64,000 bases of DNA from Lasiosphaeris hirsuta. Lineage: Eukaryota; Ascomycota; Sordariomycetes; Sordariales; Lasiosphaeriaceae. Both the position numbers and the translations under genes were made by a program. How positions within the stretch are numbered: the first letter of the stretch is position 1; each line of letters opens with the position of its first letter. Positions 25,783-35,980 of this stretch are shown in pieces. Below the pieces are notes generated by a model. It saw only the letters and a list, made by a program, of their open reading frames with translations, was not told the DNA's origin and ran no database searches. The stretch spans positions 5,828,001-5,892,000 of the forward strand of contig JAUKUA010000003.1 of NCBI GenBank assembly GCA_030549175.1. The letters are read 5' to 3'.

Positions 25783-27225
25783 GCTGTGGGTTTGTGATCT
25801 GGAGGATGGGAAAGCTAGGATACATACAAACCTTACGTTAATTACGATTATGCCCCATGTCTTTCATTCTCGGCTTGGCGATAGCTTTTGTCTCGCGTTT
25901 GGATGGCGGTGCTTCTCCATCCCCGAGCTGGCATCCCAGCACGGCTTTACGAATTTTCTATTTTGTTTTCTACTTGCGCGGGGGATGACCTGGGAACTGG
26001 GATCGAACTTTGGCAAAGAATGGCTTTCGACTACTATAGGGCCCCAACTTGCTTTCCTACTGTGCGCACCATGGACTAGGTGTTAGTTGCATTTTGGGAA
26101 CCTTTTCTTGACGCTGCCGTTTTACTTCTTTGGGATCGCTTTGCCCGCTTATCCGTCCGCCTTCGGACTCCGAGCCGCCATTTTTCACTTCTTGCGCTCC
26201 CTTATGACTGCGGTTTGCTTCGGTTTGTTTTGCTTGGGAACAGGCAGCCCAAAGTGGAAGCGTTGACAGCTTGGTTCTTGTGGAGAGGAAATGACCCAAC
26301 CAGTTTGACAGACGATCTGTGTTGGGGAGGAGGTGGAAGGCGATGCCATGTGAGCATTGCACGGCTGCGGCGGCAAATCGTTGTCGAAAGGAGAAGGGGA
26401 GATACTGTCGGCTTTCCACGCTCTCATGAACCTTTGAATATCCGCCTATTTTCTCGGGGTCGAGCTGGGATAATTTTCGACATCGGAATGTAGGTAGTTT
26501 TTTGCCCACGAGGCACGGTTAGGATGAGGGGATCAGGGGGATTCGTACTGAAGATGTCGAATGACGGCTCCCGTAGCTACCCCTTTTATTAACATTCATG
26601 TGCATTCTTTGCCAACCGGAGTGATATTTGAAATTCCCAGTTTATCTGAAATGCTGTTGGTAAACGTTGTCATGATGAACCGCGAGTTGAAGTCACGGTT
26701 CGGAACACGCGGGCTTGGCTTTGATAGGCGGCGGGCGGAGCGTTGGCATGTGGAGAGCAGCTGAAGTGAGACTTGTGAACGGCTGGCACAGCTGAATTCA
26801 AGGGTGATCCAGATCAACAACGTTAACATGACACGGTGCCACGGTGACCAAGACATGCATGGATCACGCCGATGCTCGTGGAAGTGGTTGCCACGCACTT
26901 GTCACGCTGGAGTCACCCAATTATCCTCCAACGTTTTTGGGTGTTCGTGAACATGTCCCTCTAGAGAAGCTTATTGGGCGCTTATTCCTCAGACCAACCA
27001 AAAGAATCATGACTTGCTAAAAAAAAAAAAACTAGGATATTTGGCTCGATGCGATTCCAATTGCAACCCCGGCATGATTCTCAGCCAGTAGTAGGTGGGA
27101 GCTAACGTGGCATTGTTTACTGATGGATTCGTTTCCTACGTGTTGCGTGAATATGTACATGAGCCACCCTTTCACCGTCCTGACCTTGCAAGGTAAAGAA
27201 CCACTGACCACCTTACCGCTTGCTA
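25783..27225. other. intergenic, no gene seen
   Basis: Region between the convergent glutamine-rich gene and UstYa-like gene; it must hold both 3' flanks. Open frames here are short and lack motifs. An A-run lies near 27020. Confidence 0.5.
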
Positions 27226-28200
27226 CTAGTAAATCAGCTGGTCATCATAAGCCCGCACGCTCTCGAGATAGTTGACGACTTGGCTGTAGTCCTTGCACAC
27301 TGTTTTCGGTCGTTAGCTTCCCCGTCTCTCGAGTGAATACGGTACTAGAGCCTACCGTGCTTGGAGTCCCAGCCATCGGACCCGCCGTTGTCGTCGGGAA
27401 AAGTCGTCTCGTGGCCCTCGAGCGCCATGTCTGCGCTGCACATGATGGCCTGCCGCATGTAGTCGAAGCAGTGGATCATGTGCCAGTGGTGGTCGTCGGG
27501 GAGCGTGATATTGGCCTTGAGACCCGAGTAGGTCTGCACCACGGCGTACTGAAGTGTGCTGTTAGTACCTGCCACAGTTACGGGATGGAAAAGGGAGAAA
27601 GTTACCAGGCAGTGGAGCTGGTGCGTCAGTGAGGTGGTGAAGACGGTCTTGTCGGGCCAGTCGACGGGCGTCGGGAGATCGTGGTACTTTTGCGTGTCGT
27701 TGACCCACACGAAGCCCATGCCCTTGGGCATCAGCTTGTTCCACTTGTCGAGGACCTCGTCGGTGAAGAAGTCGGACGTGTTGGTGGGCGCGTAGGACTG
27801 GTCCATTTCGAACTTGACGATCTTTTGCGAGACTGGGCTCTCTGTTAATCATCTGCACGGGGGTGAAGAGAAGCAGATGGTGCCTACATTTCGGGGCAAC
27901 GCCGGTAAAGTCGCCGCCCACTTCCCAGAGCTGGTTTGCGGACTGTTGCCGGGACTGGTCTCGGAGAAGGAGGTAAATGATCACGACCAGGAGAGATGTA
28001 TCGACGATCCAGCGCCATGATGAGAACTTGAAGAGAAAGGCCCATCTACTTGGTCTTGACCGGCGAGTCGGCCGGCTGTGGTGCCATTGCTTCTCGTCCC
28101 CCATCAGAGACTCATCGACTTCGGTGGTGGACCCGGCCTCGCCATGGTCATGATCATCAATGTGCTCGACGCTCTCGTACTTGTGCAGTGGCTCCATCAT
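27226..28200 (-). CDS. UstYa-family (DUF3328) protein with two HxxHC motifs
   Basis: UstYa-type proteins are membrane-anchored oxidases or cyclases found in fungal clusters for ribosomally made peptides and other mycotoxins. Exons 28200-27888, 27832-27606, 27548-27356 and 27299-27226 join to 268 residues; introns are 55-57 nt. The start is the ATG at 28200; upstream in-frame codons have no ATG. A short cytosolic N-terminus is followed by one membrane helix (about 62-80). The two signature motifs are complete: HQLHC at 175-179 and HMIHC at 203-207. The first acceptor must be the CCCAG before 27832, because the nearer AG sites give a stop or the wrong frame; this choice restores the expected APKFSQKIVKF. 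The aldo-keto reductase lies divergently 1.4 kb away. No precursor-peptide gene was recognised nearby, so it may be an orphan. Confidence 0.9.
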
Positions 28201-29632
28201 GATGAATTCTTGGCTTGGGGATTCGGCCAAGAAATGGTAAAGGGATAAGTAGAAAGTCCAGAAATGGAAATGCAGAAGCCAGCTGCAGCAAGTAACCAGA
28301 CTTCAGACGAAAGGAATTGGATGCGAAATGCAGACCAGAACTAAAGAAAGAGAGATCTCAGAATGACAGAAGCAGAAGCGCCGAGGGAGCAGACTGTGGT
28401 CATGACCCATCGCCGTTGCTGGGCAGGCCGTGGGCCCTCATTGGTGGCAACGGCAGGCCGCCAGAGCGAACGGTTGTCGAGGTTCTAGTCGATCTCAGTG
28501 GCGTTTCAGGACCGGAAAGAGCCTGAGATTGTTTCACAGCGGTGCTGGCTACCCCACAATCGCGTGCGTCCCCCCCCCCCCGTGCGACCGCCTCGACTTT
28601 CCCTCTTGGCCTTGTCTTGGCCCCTGAAAAGCCTGGAAAGACGACCCAAGCGCCAAGCATTGATGCTCGCCGCGTAGATCGCCCAGAGATGCGTCTGGAC
28701 GTTGCCGCACTGCGTGTCGGATCATGGATGGCTATATGTGTGTGGGTAATTTGGCAAAGGGGTTGCGGCTGCGAAGTGCTGGAATTTAGATGCTGACAAG
28801 TGACGTCTCCGGGAACACGGCACCGCGCGCGATCGCACCATCTGCATGAGTAATGACTAAAGCCCTGCGCTCGTGCTACAATGAGGCTAAGGCAGCCGTC
28901 GCATGGTGTCTTGGACGGCCGACACAACATGGCTTTGAGGCCATCGTAGACTGCATCGCGTCTCTCGCCGCTGATTGCGAATCCTTCCAGCGTGTTTGTC
29001 GGTCTTAGGCGTTACCCTTTTTCTTTTTAGTCTCTCCGTTTCTTGCTCGACGGGAAAACTTGGAAATGGAACCGAGACAATGCTGCAGCTCGGTGGCGGC
29101 GATGTGGTCGAATTACCAAGCCGCGCCCTCACGACCAACAAGAGTCGGAGTTAACCCCACAGGCGATCGGATATATGGCACCATCAAAGCCGGCCGGGTG
29201 GGGCCGTGAGTGACTTAGGTTGGCTCCGGTTCCGACTCCGGGGCCGCTAGCAATGGCGTCATCCATTTGGTTGTTCATGCTGGCCCTTATGCTCGTCTTC
29301 TTAAGAACCAAAACCGCCTCGCTTCGCAAATAGATAGACATCCAACCGACACCAGGTTGAAAGACAGACGACGAAGCCAGCCACTCTTTGTAACAAAAAG
29401 TACCAACTAGAAGACTTTGAGCAAGTGTGCTTTGGCAGCAGTACCCACCACCTCCCTCTCAACTCCTCCTGCCGTCCCATAACCCCTCACCTCACCCACC
29501 TCACCCACCTCACCCAACTCACCCACCTCACCCAACTCACCCACCTCACCCACCTCACCCACCTCACCTACCTCACTCTCACCTTGCCCTTGGCTAACTA
29601 CCTCAGCCCCACCATCCCCAACACACCCACCT
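28201..29632. other. divergent promoter region between UstYa-like and aldo-keto reductase genes
   Basis: Shared upstream region of two divergently transcribed genes. No coding feature is supported. Its last 150 bases before the reductase ATG contain the 9-nt tandem array annotated separately. Confidence 0.5.
29491..29580 (+). repeat. 9-nt tandem array (CTCACCCAC) in the leader of the aldo-keto reductase gene
   Basis: Ten consecutive 9-nt units, 29491-29580, mostly CTCACCCAC with variants ending CAA, CTAC or CTCTC. The array ends 52 nt before the ATG at 29633, so it is in the 5' UTR or core promoter. The opposite strand is open as a repeated Gly-Glu-Val/Leu tripeptide, a by-product of the 9-nt period. 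Confidence 0.85.
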
Positions 29633-30744
29633 ATGCCTCTGATCGCACAATCCCCAACGGCCCGGGTGATCCTGGGCCTGATGACCTTTGGACCCGACGA
29701 GGCGACGGGCGCGCGCGTGACTGACGCGGGCGAGTTCGGGCGGGTACTCGACCTGTTCCAGGCGCGGGGGTACAACGAGGTCGACACGGCGCGGGTCTAC
29801 GTCGGCGGCCAGCAGGAGGCCTTCACGCGCGCCATCGGGTGGAAGGACCGCGGCCTGACTCTGGCCACCAAGATCAAGTACCCGGGCGAGCCCGGCGGCA
29901 ACGTGCATGACAAGGTGCTCGAGTCGCTTGACGTGTCGCTGAAGGAGCTGGGGACGGATGTGGTGGATATTTTGTATTTGCACGCCGCGGTATGCTTTTT
30001 CTGTCAGTCTCTCCTGGGATGCGTGAGTGGGATGCTGACACGTGCTAGGACCGCGCGACGCCCTTCGCCGACACGCTGTCGGCCATCGACAAGCTGCACA
30101 AGGCCGGCAAGTTTGTGCGGTTCGGCATCAGCAACTTCACGGCCTTCGAGGTGGCCGAGATTGTGCTGACGTGCAAGTACAACGGCTGGGTGCGGCCGAC
30201 CGTGTACCAGGGCATGTACAACGCCATCACGCGGGGCATCGAGCCCGAGCTGATCCCGGCGTGCCGGCGGTACGGGCTCGACATTGTCGTCTACAACCCC
30301 CTCGCCGGCGGCCTCTTCTCGGGCAAGATCAAGTCCAAGGACCTGGTGCCCGCCGATGGCCGCTTCAGTGACACGGCCCACTCGGGCAAGATGTACCGCG
30401 ACCGCTACTTCCGCGACAGCACCTTCCGCGCCCTGCAGACCGTCGAGGCGGCCGTGGACAAGGCCGGGCTGACGCTGATCGAGACGGCGGTGCGCTGGGT
30501 GGTGCACCACTCGGACCTCAAGATCAAGGACGGCAGCGACGGCCTCATCATCGGTGTGTCCAGTATCGCGCAGCTCGAGGAAAACCTCGACAACATCGAG
30601 AAGGGCCCGCTGCCCGACGAGGTTGTCAAGGCGCTGGACGAGGCCTGGAAGATCTCCAAGCTAGACGCCATCCACTACTGGCACAAGGAGCTCAAGTACA
30701 CCTACGACACACGCGAGGCCCTGTTTGGCCCAGATGCGAAGTAG
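29633..30744 (+). CDS. aldo-keto reductase, AKR7/aflatoxin-aldehyde-reductase-like
   Basis: NADPH-dependent carbonyl reductase of the aldo-keto reductase fold, closest in appearance to the AKR7 aflatoxin B1 aldehyde reductase group. Exons 29633-29989 and 30049-30744 give 350 residues, with a 59-nt intron. The catalytic tetrad is visible: Asp51 and Tyr56 (NEVDTARVY), Lys80 (LATKIKY) and His117 (DILYLHAAD). The conserved FVRFGISNF and YNPLAGGLFSGK strands follow, and the C-terminal nucleotide-binding segment reads GLIIGVSSIAQLEENL. It is probably cytosolic, as no signal peptide is seen. It lies divergent to the UstYa-like gene and next to a short-chain dehydrogenase, so a role in a small tailoring or detoxification set is possible but unproven. 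Confidence 0.93.
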
Positions 30745-31293
30745 GTAGCTGGGTCATCCGGAAAATGGATTTAGCGATGGCGCGCAGCGTCTCACAAAAG
30801 ATATGTCGCTTCTCACAAGACAATCTCATCCCTTCGTTCCGTCCGTCCGGCGCGCAGGCACATGGGAACCTTGCTCTCAACAACACCCAGAGGCGCAAGG
30901 TTCGAGTTCGGCGCTGGCACCACCACAACTAAAACCTTGTTGAATGCCGTCAAGCTTCCATCGACTCCCATCAGGCTTCTGTTGACTCCCATCAAGCGTC
31001 TGTCGACTCCCGATCCGTTGAGTTGCCGTAATATAAAACCAATATAATCTCCTCTGTCCTCCAACCTCTGTATCTTATTCAACTAAATCCGTGAAACCAC
31101 GACGGTATATCGAGGTGTTCCTAGCTGATCTTCCACGGAGTCCAACTCAGTAACCTCCAGGATGTTGAACATCTGGTAGCCGAATCCGATGAGGCTTCTT
31201 AGCCCTTCATCGTCATCTTTGCCGTCTGGGCCGATGAATTGAATGGCATATACCCGTCCGGCATGTGTGATCAAATCTTGAGCCCGCGCCCCC
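30745..31293. other. short intergenic between convergent reductase genes
   Basis: No gene seen. A short internal repetition, in which variants of GACTCCCATCA recur several times near 30960-31010, is the only structure noticed. Confidence 0.4.
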
Positions 31294-32168
31294 TCATAAC
31301 CTCAACAAATTGCTCAAACCCCTCCCTCCTGAGCCCCTCACTCCTCCCCAACCGCCCACGATGCACGCTGTGCACCACCTCATCCCCCTCCCCCGCACCA
31401 AATCCTCCCACGTCTCCCCAATATACTCCTCTAGCGGAATCCCCGGTTTATCCTGGCCCTCAGCCACGAGATCCGCCTGCTGCGGGTGCAGCTCCGTCTG
31501 CACGGCGGGCGGCATCACCTCGACGACGCGGATGTGGTGCGTGGCGGGCGACGCCGGGCTGGCCAGCTGCGCGCGCAGCGACCACGCCATGCTGTGCAGC
31601 GCCGCCTTGGCCGCGCAGTAGTTGGCGCACCGCGGCAGCGGGATCACGGCGAGCCCTGAGGTCACTAGGATGATGATGGCGGGGGCGGGCGCGAGGGCGG
31701 TGAGGTGCGGGAGGAAGTGTGTAATGGCGTGTAGCGGGGAGAGGTAGTTGGTAACGAGTTCTGAGGTGACGAGGGGGAGGGAGATGGTGGAGGGGGTGGT
31801 GAAGTTGAGGGTGCGTTGGAAGCCGGCGTTGAGGAGGAGGCAGTCGAGGGTGGGGTATTTTGTGGTTATTCTGGGACGGGAGGCTTAGTTTGGGAGTTGA
31901 GAGAGAGAGGGAGGGGGAGGGGATGGGGGAGGGGGGGAGGGGAGGTTCACTTCTTCGCCCAGTCCTCCATACCCTCGAGGTCGGCCACGTCAAACGCCTC
32001 GCCTGCTACCTTGTCGGCGCCGTGCTTGGCGACCAGCGCGTCGAGGCGGTCCTGGCGGCGGCCGACGGCTATGACGAAGATGCCGCTCGCGATCATGCGC
32101 TCGGCCAGGGCCTCGCCGATGCCAGAGGTGGCGCCCGTGATGAGCACGGTTTTGTAGGGGAATGGCAT
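31294..32168 (-). CDS. short-chain dehydrogenase/reductase, DltE-like
   Basis: NAD(P)-dependent oxidoreductase of the classical SDR type. Exons 32168-31951 and 31870-31294 give 264 residues; the 80-nt intron is pyrimidine-rich on the coding strand. The cofactor motif TGATSGIG is at residues 11-18, the NAG motif follows the intron (LLLNAGF), and the catalytic Ser and YxxxK are in ILVTSGL and NYCAAKAAL. The ATG at 32168 leads directly into the first beta strand; upstream in-frame sequence is not protein-like. The C-terminus (GGWGGVRGSGGRGLSNLLRL) is Gly-rich but matches the general end of fungal DltE-like SDRs. Convergent with the aldo-keto reductase. Substrate unknown. Confidence 0.88.
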
Positions 32169-34904
32169 TGTCGCGAGGGAGCACAACACTCTCACAATTG
32201 GCGGGATAGCTGTGTTCAAGTTCAACAGAGAGCAGTAGGTGATGAGGGACGGCAAAAGTTGCAAAAGTAGTCGACTAGGTACCTGGATTGAGACACAGAC
32301 AAGGCAATTGCGAGGCAAAGGAGGACAGGATCCTATCTATCTGTCCTTCAGCACGCAGATATCGGCGTCTGGAGAAAGGGGAGAGAGGGGTTAATTCCGG
32401 CAGATAATCGCGAGCGGTAAATAGAAGAAGCTAAGCCCGCCGCACACAGACCCTGTTGGTGTTTCGTCCGTCCTACGGCACGCAATTATCGGCGTCTGTT
32501 GGAAAGCGAAAGGGAAGAGAGGGGTTAACTCCGGCAGGTAGTCGCGGCCGGTACTACTGAATTAGAGGAAGCTAACCCCGCAGCACACCTGCCCTGTTGG
32601 TGTTTGTGGTTCAGTGCAACGCGACATTCAACGCATCCCGAGTCACATCCTTCGGAGAAATAATCCATTGCATTTGTCATTTCGAAACGCGGTTGCCAAT
32701 TTGAAGGTGCTCTCTTGTCCGCATGCCTTATCTTCAGCGCCAAAATCGACACGGTAGCACGTGAGACCCTCGAGATTACACCACTCATATTCTTCCTCGT
32801 CTCGGGCAAAGCACGGGTTTATCACTCTTTAGGAAATCGTCTTCTCAATTCTTCGCGGCTCACACAGTCAAGCTAGACGCAGATGAAAAAGAAAGCCAGA
32901 GATCAAGGCAGATCATGTTTCCTCTCTGCAAGCGGATTCCAAGCTAAAAGCGTGTCTAGTAAAATCCTCCAGCCGGTTGGGTATACGCTAAATCGGAATT
33001 GCGAGTTCCTTTAAAGTTGTCTAACAAAAGTCCAAAACGCCTCTATCCCGCCGTTTGTCTATCCCCGAAAACCAGACCCCGAAACTCGCGTTCCTAGTCT
33101 ACCGTGTCGACGCAAAGAAATCTTTTGATCACTCGCATCCCATTAATTGTATCTGCACACCCGCCGAAAACACAACGCTCAACCCAAAACCGATGCTGCC
33201 ACCCCGTGTTAGCGACATAGGACGTCAATCGGCTGCAGGCGGAGACGGGGCTTACTACGGCCAGCGGCTACACTACTTGGATTCGCCGTTAGGCGAAGGC
33301 TTCGGCGCAGGGGGCTTCTCGTACCCCCCACGCTTCGAATGGCGGTGCTGGTTTTTGCTGGGCCGGACGAGCAGCGCGGAGCTGGGTCCTTGGCGGGCCA
33401 TGTGAGACATTGTGGGACGGATCGGTTGTGGTTGGCAGAGATGGGGCCGCTGCGAAGAGCTTGCGGAAGGTTGAGGCGACGGAGCTTGGAATGGCAGCGC
33501 GGTGTAGTACTGGGGGTGAGAGGTCTGGGGGTTGTTTGTACTGAGTCTGAGAAGAAGGGATTGTTGCGAGGTGCAGGCTGATGGAAAAGCAGATGAAAGC
33601 CGAAGGGGATCTTGGTCCTAAATATCTGCGGTCGCCAACGAGATCTTGATTGCCACGTTTCGTATCGAGAATGGAAAACTGACGGCGAGTTTTGACATGT
33701 CTCGGAGGGACCGATAGAAAGACAACTCCACAGCGAGAACTTGGGGATGGGGGCATTTTCACTTGGGAGTTCAAGATGGAGAAAGGGTTTGACAGGCATC
33801 CTTGACTCAGTCTTTGTCGCTACCCCTGAGGGTGGCATCTTGGCACTCACAGTGCTTACCCAGAACCATGGAACTGGGACCAATGAAGTCAACACAGCAC
33901 CAAGACCAGCCCAAGACGCCATGGATTAGAAACCGGGGGAAAGCCGCGGTGGCTTGGGAGCCCTTCCAGAAGCCGGCATGTCTCACAATTCGTCTGTGCA
34001 GCCATCCGGCCCGGGAGCCGGCGTAAGGAAAGGGGAAATGAAGGCCCACACGACGACACCAAGATGCCGGGGGCAGAGAGGACGCGAATGCGACGTGAAA
34101 AACTCGTGCGTGGTTGGCGAGCTGTTGGGCAGCACCGCCTTTGGCTGAAGTGGGAGGGCGACAAATGGCAAGCCCATCAAGGCAGGCTCCATCAAGGCAG
34201 GCTTGAACATGTCCCCTGCGCATGTCTCGGTCTGGTGGAGCAGCAGCTCGACGACCAGGCCCGGTTCGGATACCGGAATGTTGCGGCGAGGGGGCCGAAG
34301 CGTGCCGAAAATGCAAATTAACCTCCGCAATCTCGCTTATACGAGACCGAGTGGCGTCTTACAGGTGGCCGTTTGAGCAAGCCACCATTTTTTTTTCATG
34401 GTTGTTTGCTTGTTTCATTTTTACACTCTCATATCAGACACACAAAGACGGCATCGCCAGAGGCACGGATGCAGCGCGCCGGAGAGGACTGAATCATCAA
34501 AGACCAAACCCTCATGAAAATAAATCACCCGGTAAATCCCTTGACCAACCAACCCATCGGCTGATCACACAAGGGTGGCAGGACGGGCTGCATTGCTGAT
34601 CCGAACGAGGATCAGAATCTGCAGCTAACTGGGGCCTACGAACGCCACGACAGGGCACCCCCCCTGGCGGACAACGGGCACGAGGCTTACCCCAACAACG
34701 GGCGACCTGTCTGTCGGTGTCACTGGGTGCTGGTCACGATGTCTTGGGTCCAATCCGACGGGCTCTCGGCGGCAGCCACCGTCGAGCAGTCGAGCTAGAC
34801 CGCCAAGGGCCATCATCCTCTCCTTCGTCCTCCACCCCCTGAGCTCTCATTCTCTGCTGTTCTAGCGCGTCCTAGTGCTCGAGTGTTCGCCGATCTTACC
34901 CACC
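32169..34904. other. 2.7 kb region without an intact gene
   Basis: Only a diverged direct repeat (32343-32605) is evident. The longest frame, 237 codons on the minus strand at 33209-33922, has no domain and a composition unlike its neighbours' proteins, so it is not annotated. Confidence 0.5.
32343..32605 (+). repeat. diverged direct tandem repeat, unit about 125-135 bp
   Basis: Copy 1 (32343-32464) and copy 2 (about 32467-32605) share many blocks in the same order: ATCGGCGTCTG, AGAGAGGGGTTAA, CTCCGGCAG versus TTCCGGCAG, AGAAGCTAA versus GGAAGCTAA, and CCCTGTTGGTGTTT at the end. Several differences are C/T or G/A transitions. Confidence 0.8.
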
Positions 34905-35980
34905 ATGCTTCGCCCTGGATTCGCAGCCCTTACCTCTTTTTCTTGCTTAGGCCAGTGGCCGCTTCTAAACCCTCGGCCAGACTCAGCAGCGACAGGCTGT
35001 GGACGCCGCCAAGGGAAACCGCCGGAGAAGACGGAGAAGACGGGGCGGCGTGGACCCCCAAACCCACCCCGGCCCCCGTCCCAGCTCTAGTGCCAGGCTA
35101 CCGAGAGATGGAGCTGCCTCGCCGTGACTTCAAGCTCGACATGACTTCAAGCTCGACATACTTCAAGCTCGACATGACTTCAAGCTCGACATGACTTCAA
35201 GCTCGACATACTTCAAGCTCGACATGACTTCAAGCTCGACATGACTTCAAGCTCGACATTGGCACCTGTGGCTTCATTTCCGGTCTCGTCTGTAGGTATA
35301 TCCCAAACTTCAGCTCTACCCAGCTTCTGATCCAGTATCTGCCCTAGCCACCCCATATACTTGCTACGAAACTTCAGCATACTGCACAAACGATGGAACG
35401 GCCTTCATGGGGTGTTGTAGCGGCGCCTTTTTGTCGTGTACCGTGGTCTCGTCCTGCGTCGACTACGAGGCCTCACTCAGATCAGCTCGCCCCAGCTGGG
35501 GGGGGGGAGGGGCGGAGAACTACTTGTTGGCAGGTTTGCTTGGGACGTGGAGGGATTTGCCGCGGCTAACACTTGAATGCATGTTCTAGCAACCAGGCCA
35601 ACTTCGGCGAGTGTGCGATATGATTTTTCTCGACAGCAGCAAGCCCCAGCAAGGTATTCACCCTCCTCAACTGCGCAGACCACGTCGGTGTTTTCACCCT
35701 AGTTGCGACACCCTACGGCTGTTTCCTGATGGCCTCCACGTCTACCTCCCTTATAGATCGGGTAACATCAAGCTCAAACCCCCCGCCAGCGGGCTCAGAG
35801 CCGGCTTCAACCAGCCAGCCGTCTGACACCGGCAGCCACACCCACCGCGCCGAAATCATCGGCGGCGTCATCGGCGTCGTCAGCGGCCTCTTCGACCTCG
35901 ACGTCATCGCCATGCCAGCCTACTTCCTCCACCACCGCCTTCCCGCGCAACCCACCGCCCCCTACCCACCCCAACAATAG
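34905..35980 (+). pseudogene. broken gene for a secreted/anchored cysteine-rich surface protein
   Basis: The sequence resembles fungal single-pass surface proteins with a TCG-F...C...C...GCC...C...C core. The best part is clear: GTCGFISGLV before a 56-nt intron (35292-35347), then TCYETSAYC, FMGCCSG, SCTVVSSCVDY, and a second 56-nt intron (35534-35589). Downstream are an Ser/Thr/Pro-rich linker and a remnant of a membrane segment (AEIIGGVIGVVSGL, near 35845). Several lesions are visible. The signal-peptide-like start at 34905 is out of frame with its hydrophobic continuation (FFLLRPVAAS). A 17/16-nt tandem array at 35128-35259 brings an in-frame TGA at 35192-35194. The Ser/Thr linker is in a different frame from the cysteine core. 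A cryptic splice pattern rescuing it cannot be fully excluded. Confidence 0.6.
35128..35259 (+). repeat. eight-copy 17/16-nt tandem array with A-B-A higher-order order
   Basis: Unit A is CTTCAAGCTCGACATGA (17 nt) and unit B is CTTCAAGCTCGACATA (16 nt). The order is A-B-A-A-B-A-A-A', the last copy truncated at 35259. The A-B-A block of 50 nt is itself repeated. Because 50 is not a multiple of 3, each block shifts the reading frame, and the array contains an in-frame stop. Confidence 0.9.

Noticed and set aside
29407..29787. Minus-strand frame with repeated Gly-Glu-Val/Leu units
   Set aside because: It is the complement of the 9-nt tandem array; the periodic peptide follows from the 9-nt repeat length and overlaps the start of the real aldo-keto reductase.
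33209..33922. 237-codon minus-strand frame
   Set aside because: No domain, competing frames on both strands, and located in a degenerate region.
35128..35259. Tandem array as a precursor for a ribosomal peptide of a UstYa-type cluster
   Set aside because: The encoded repeat (FKLDMTSSSTY) lacks KR cleavage sites, changes frame between blocks and contains a stop.
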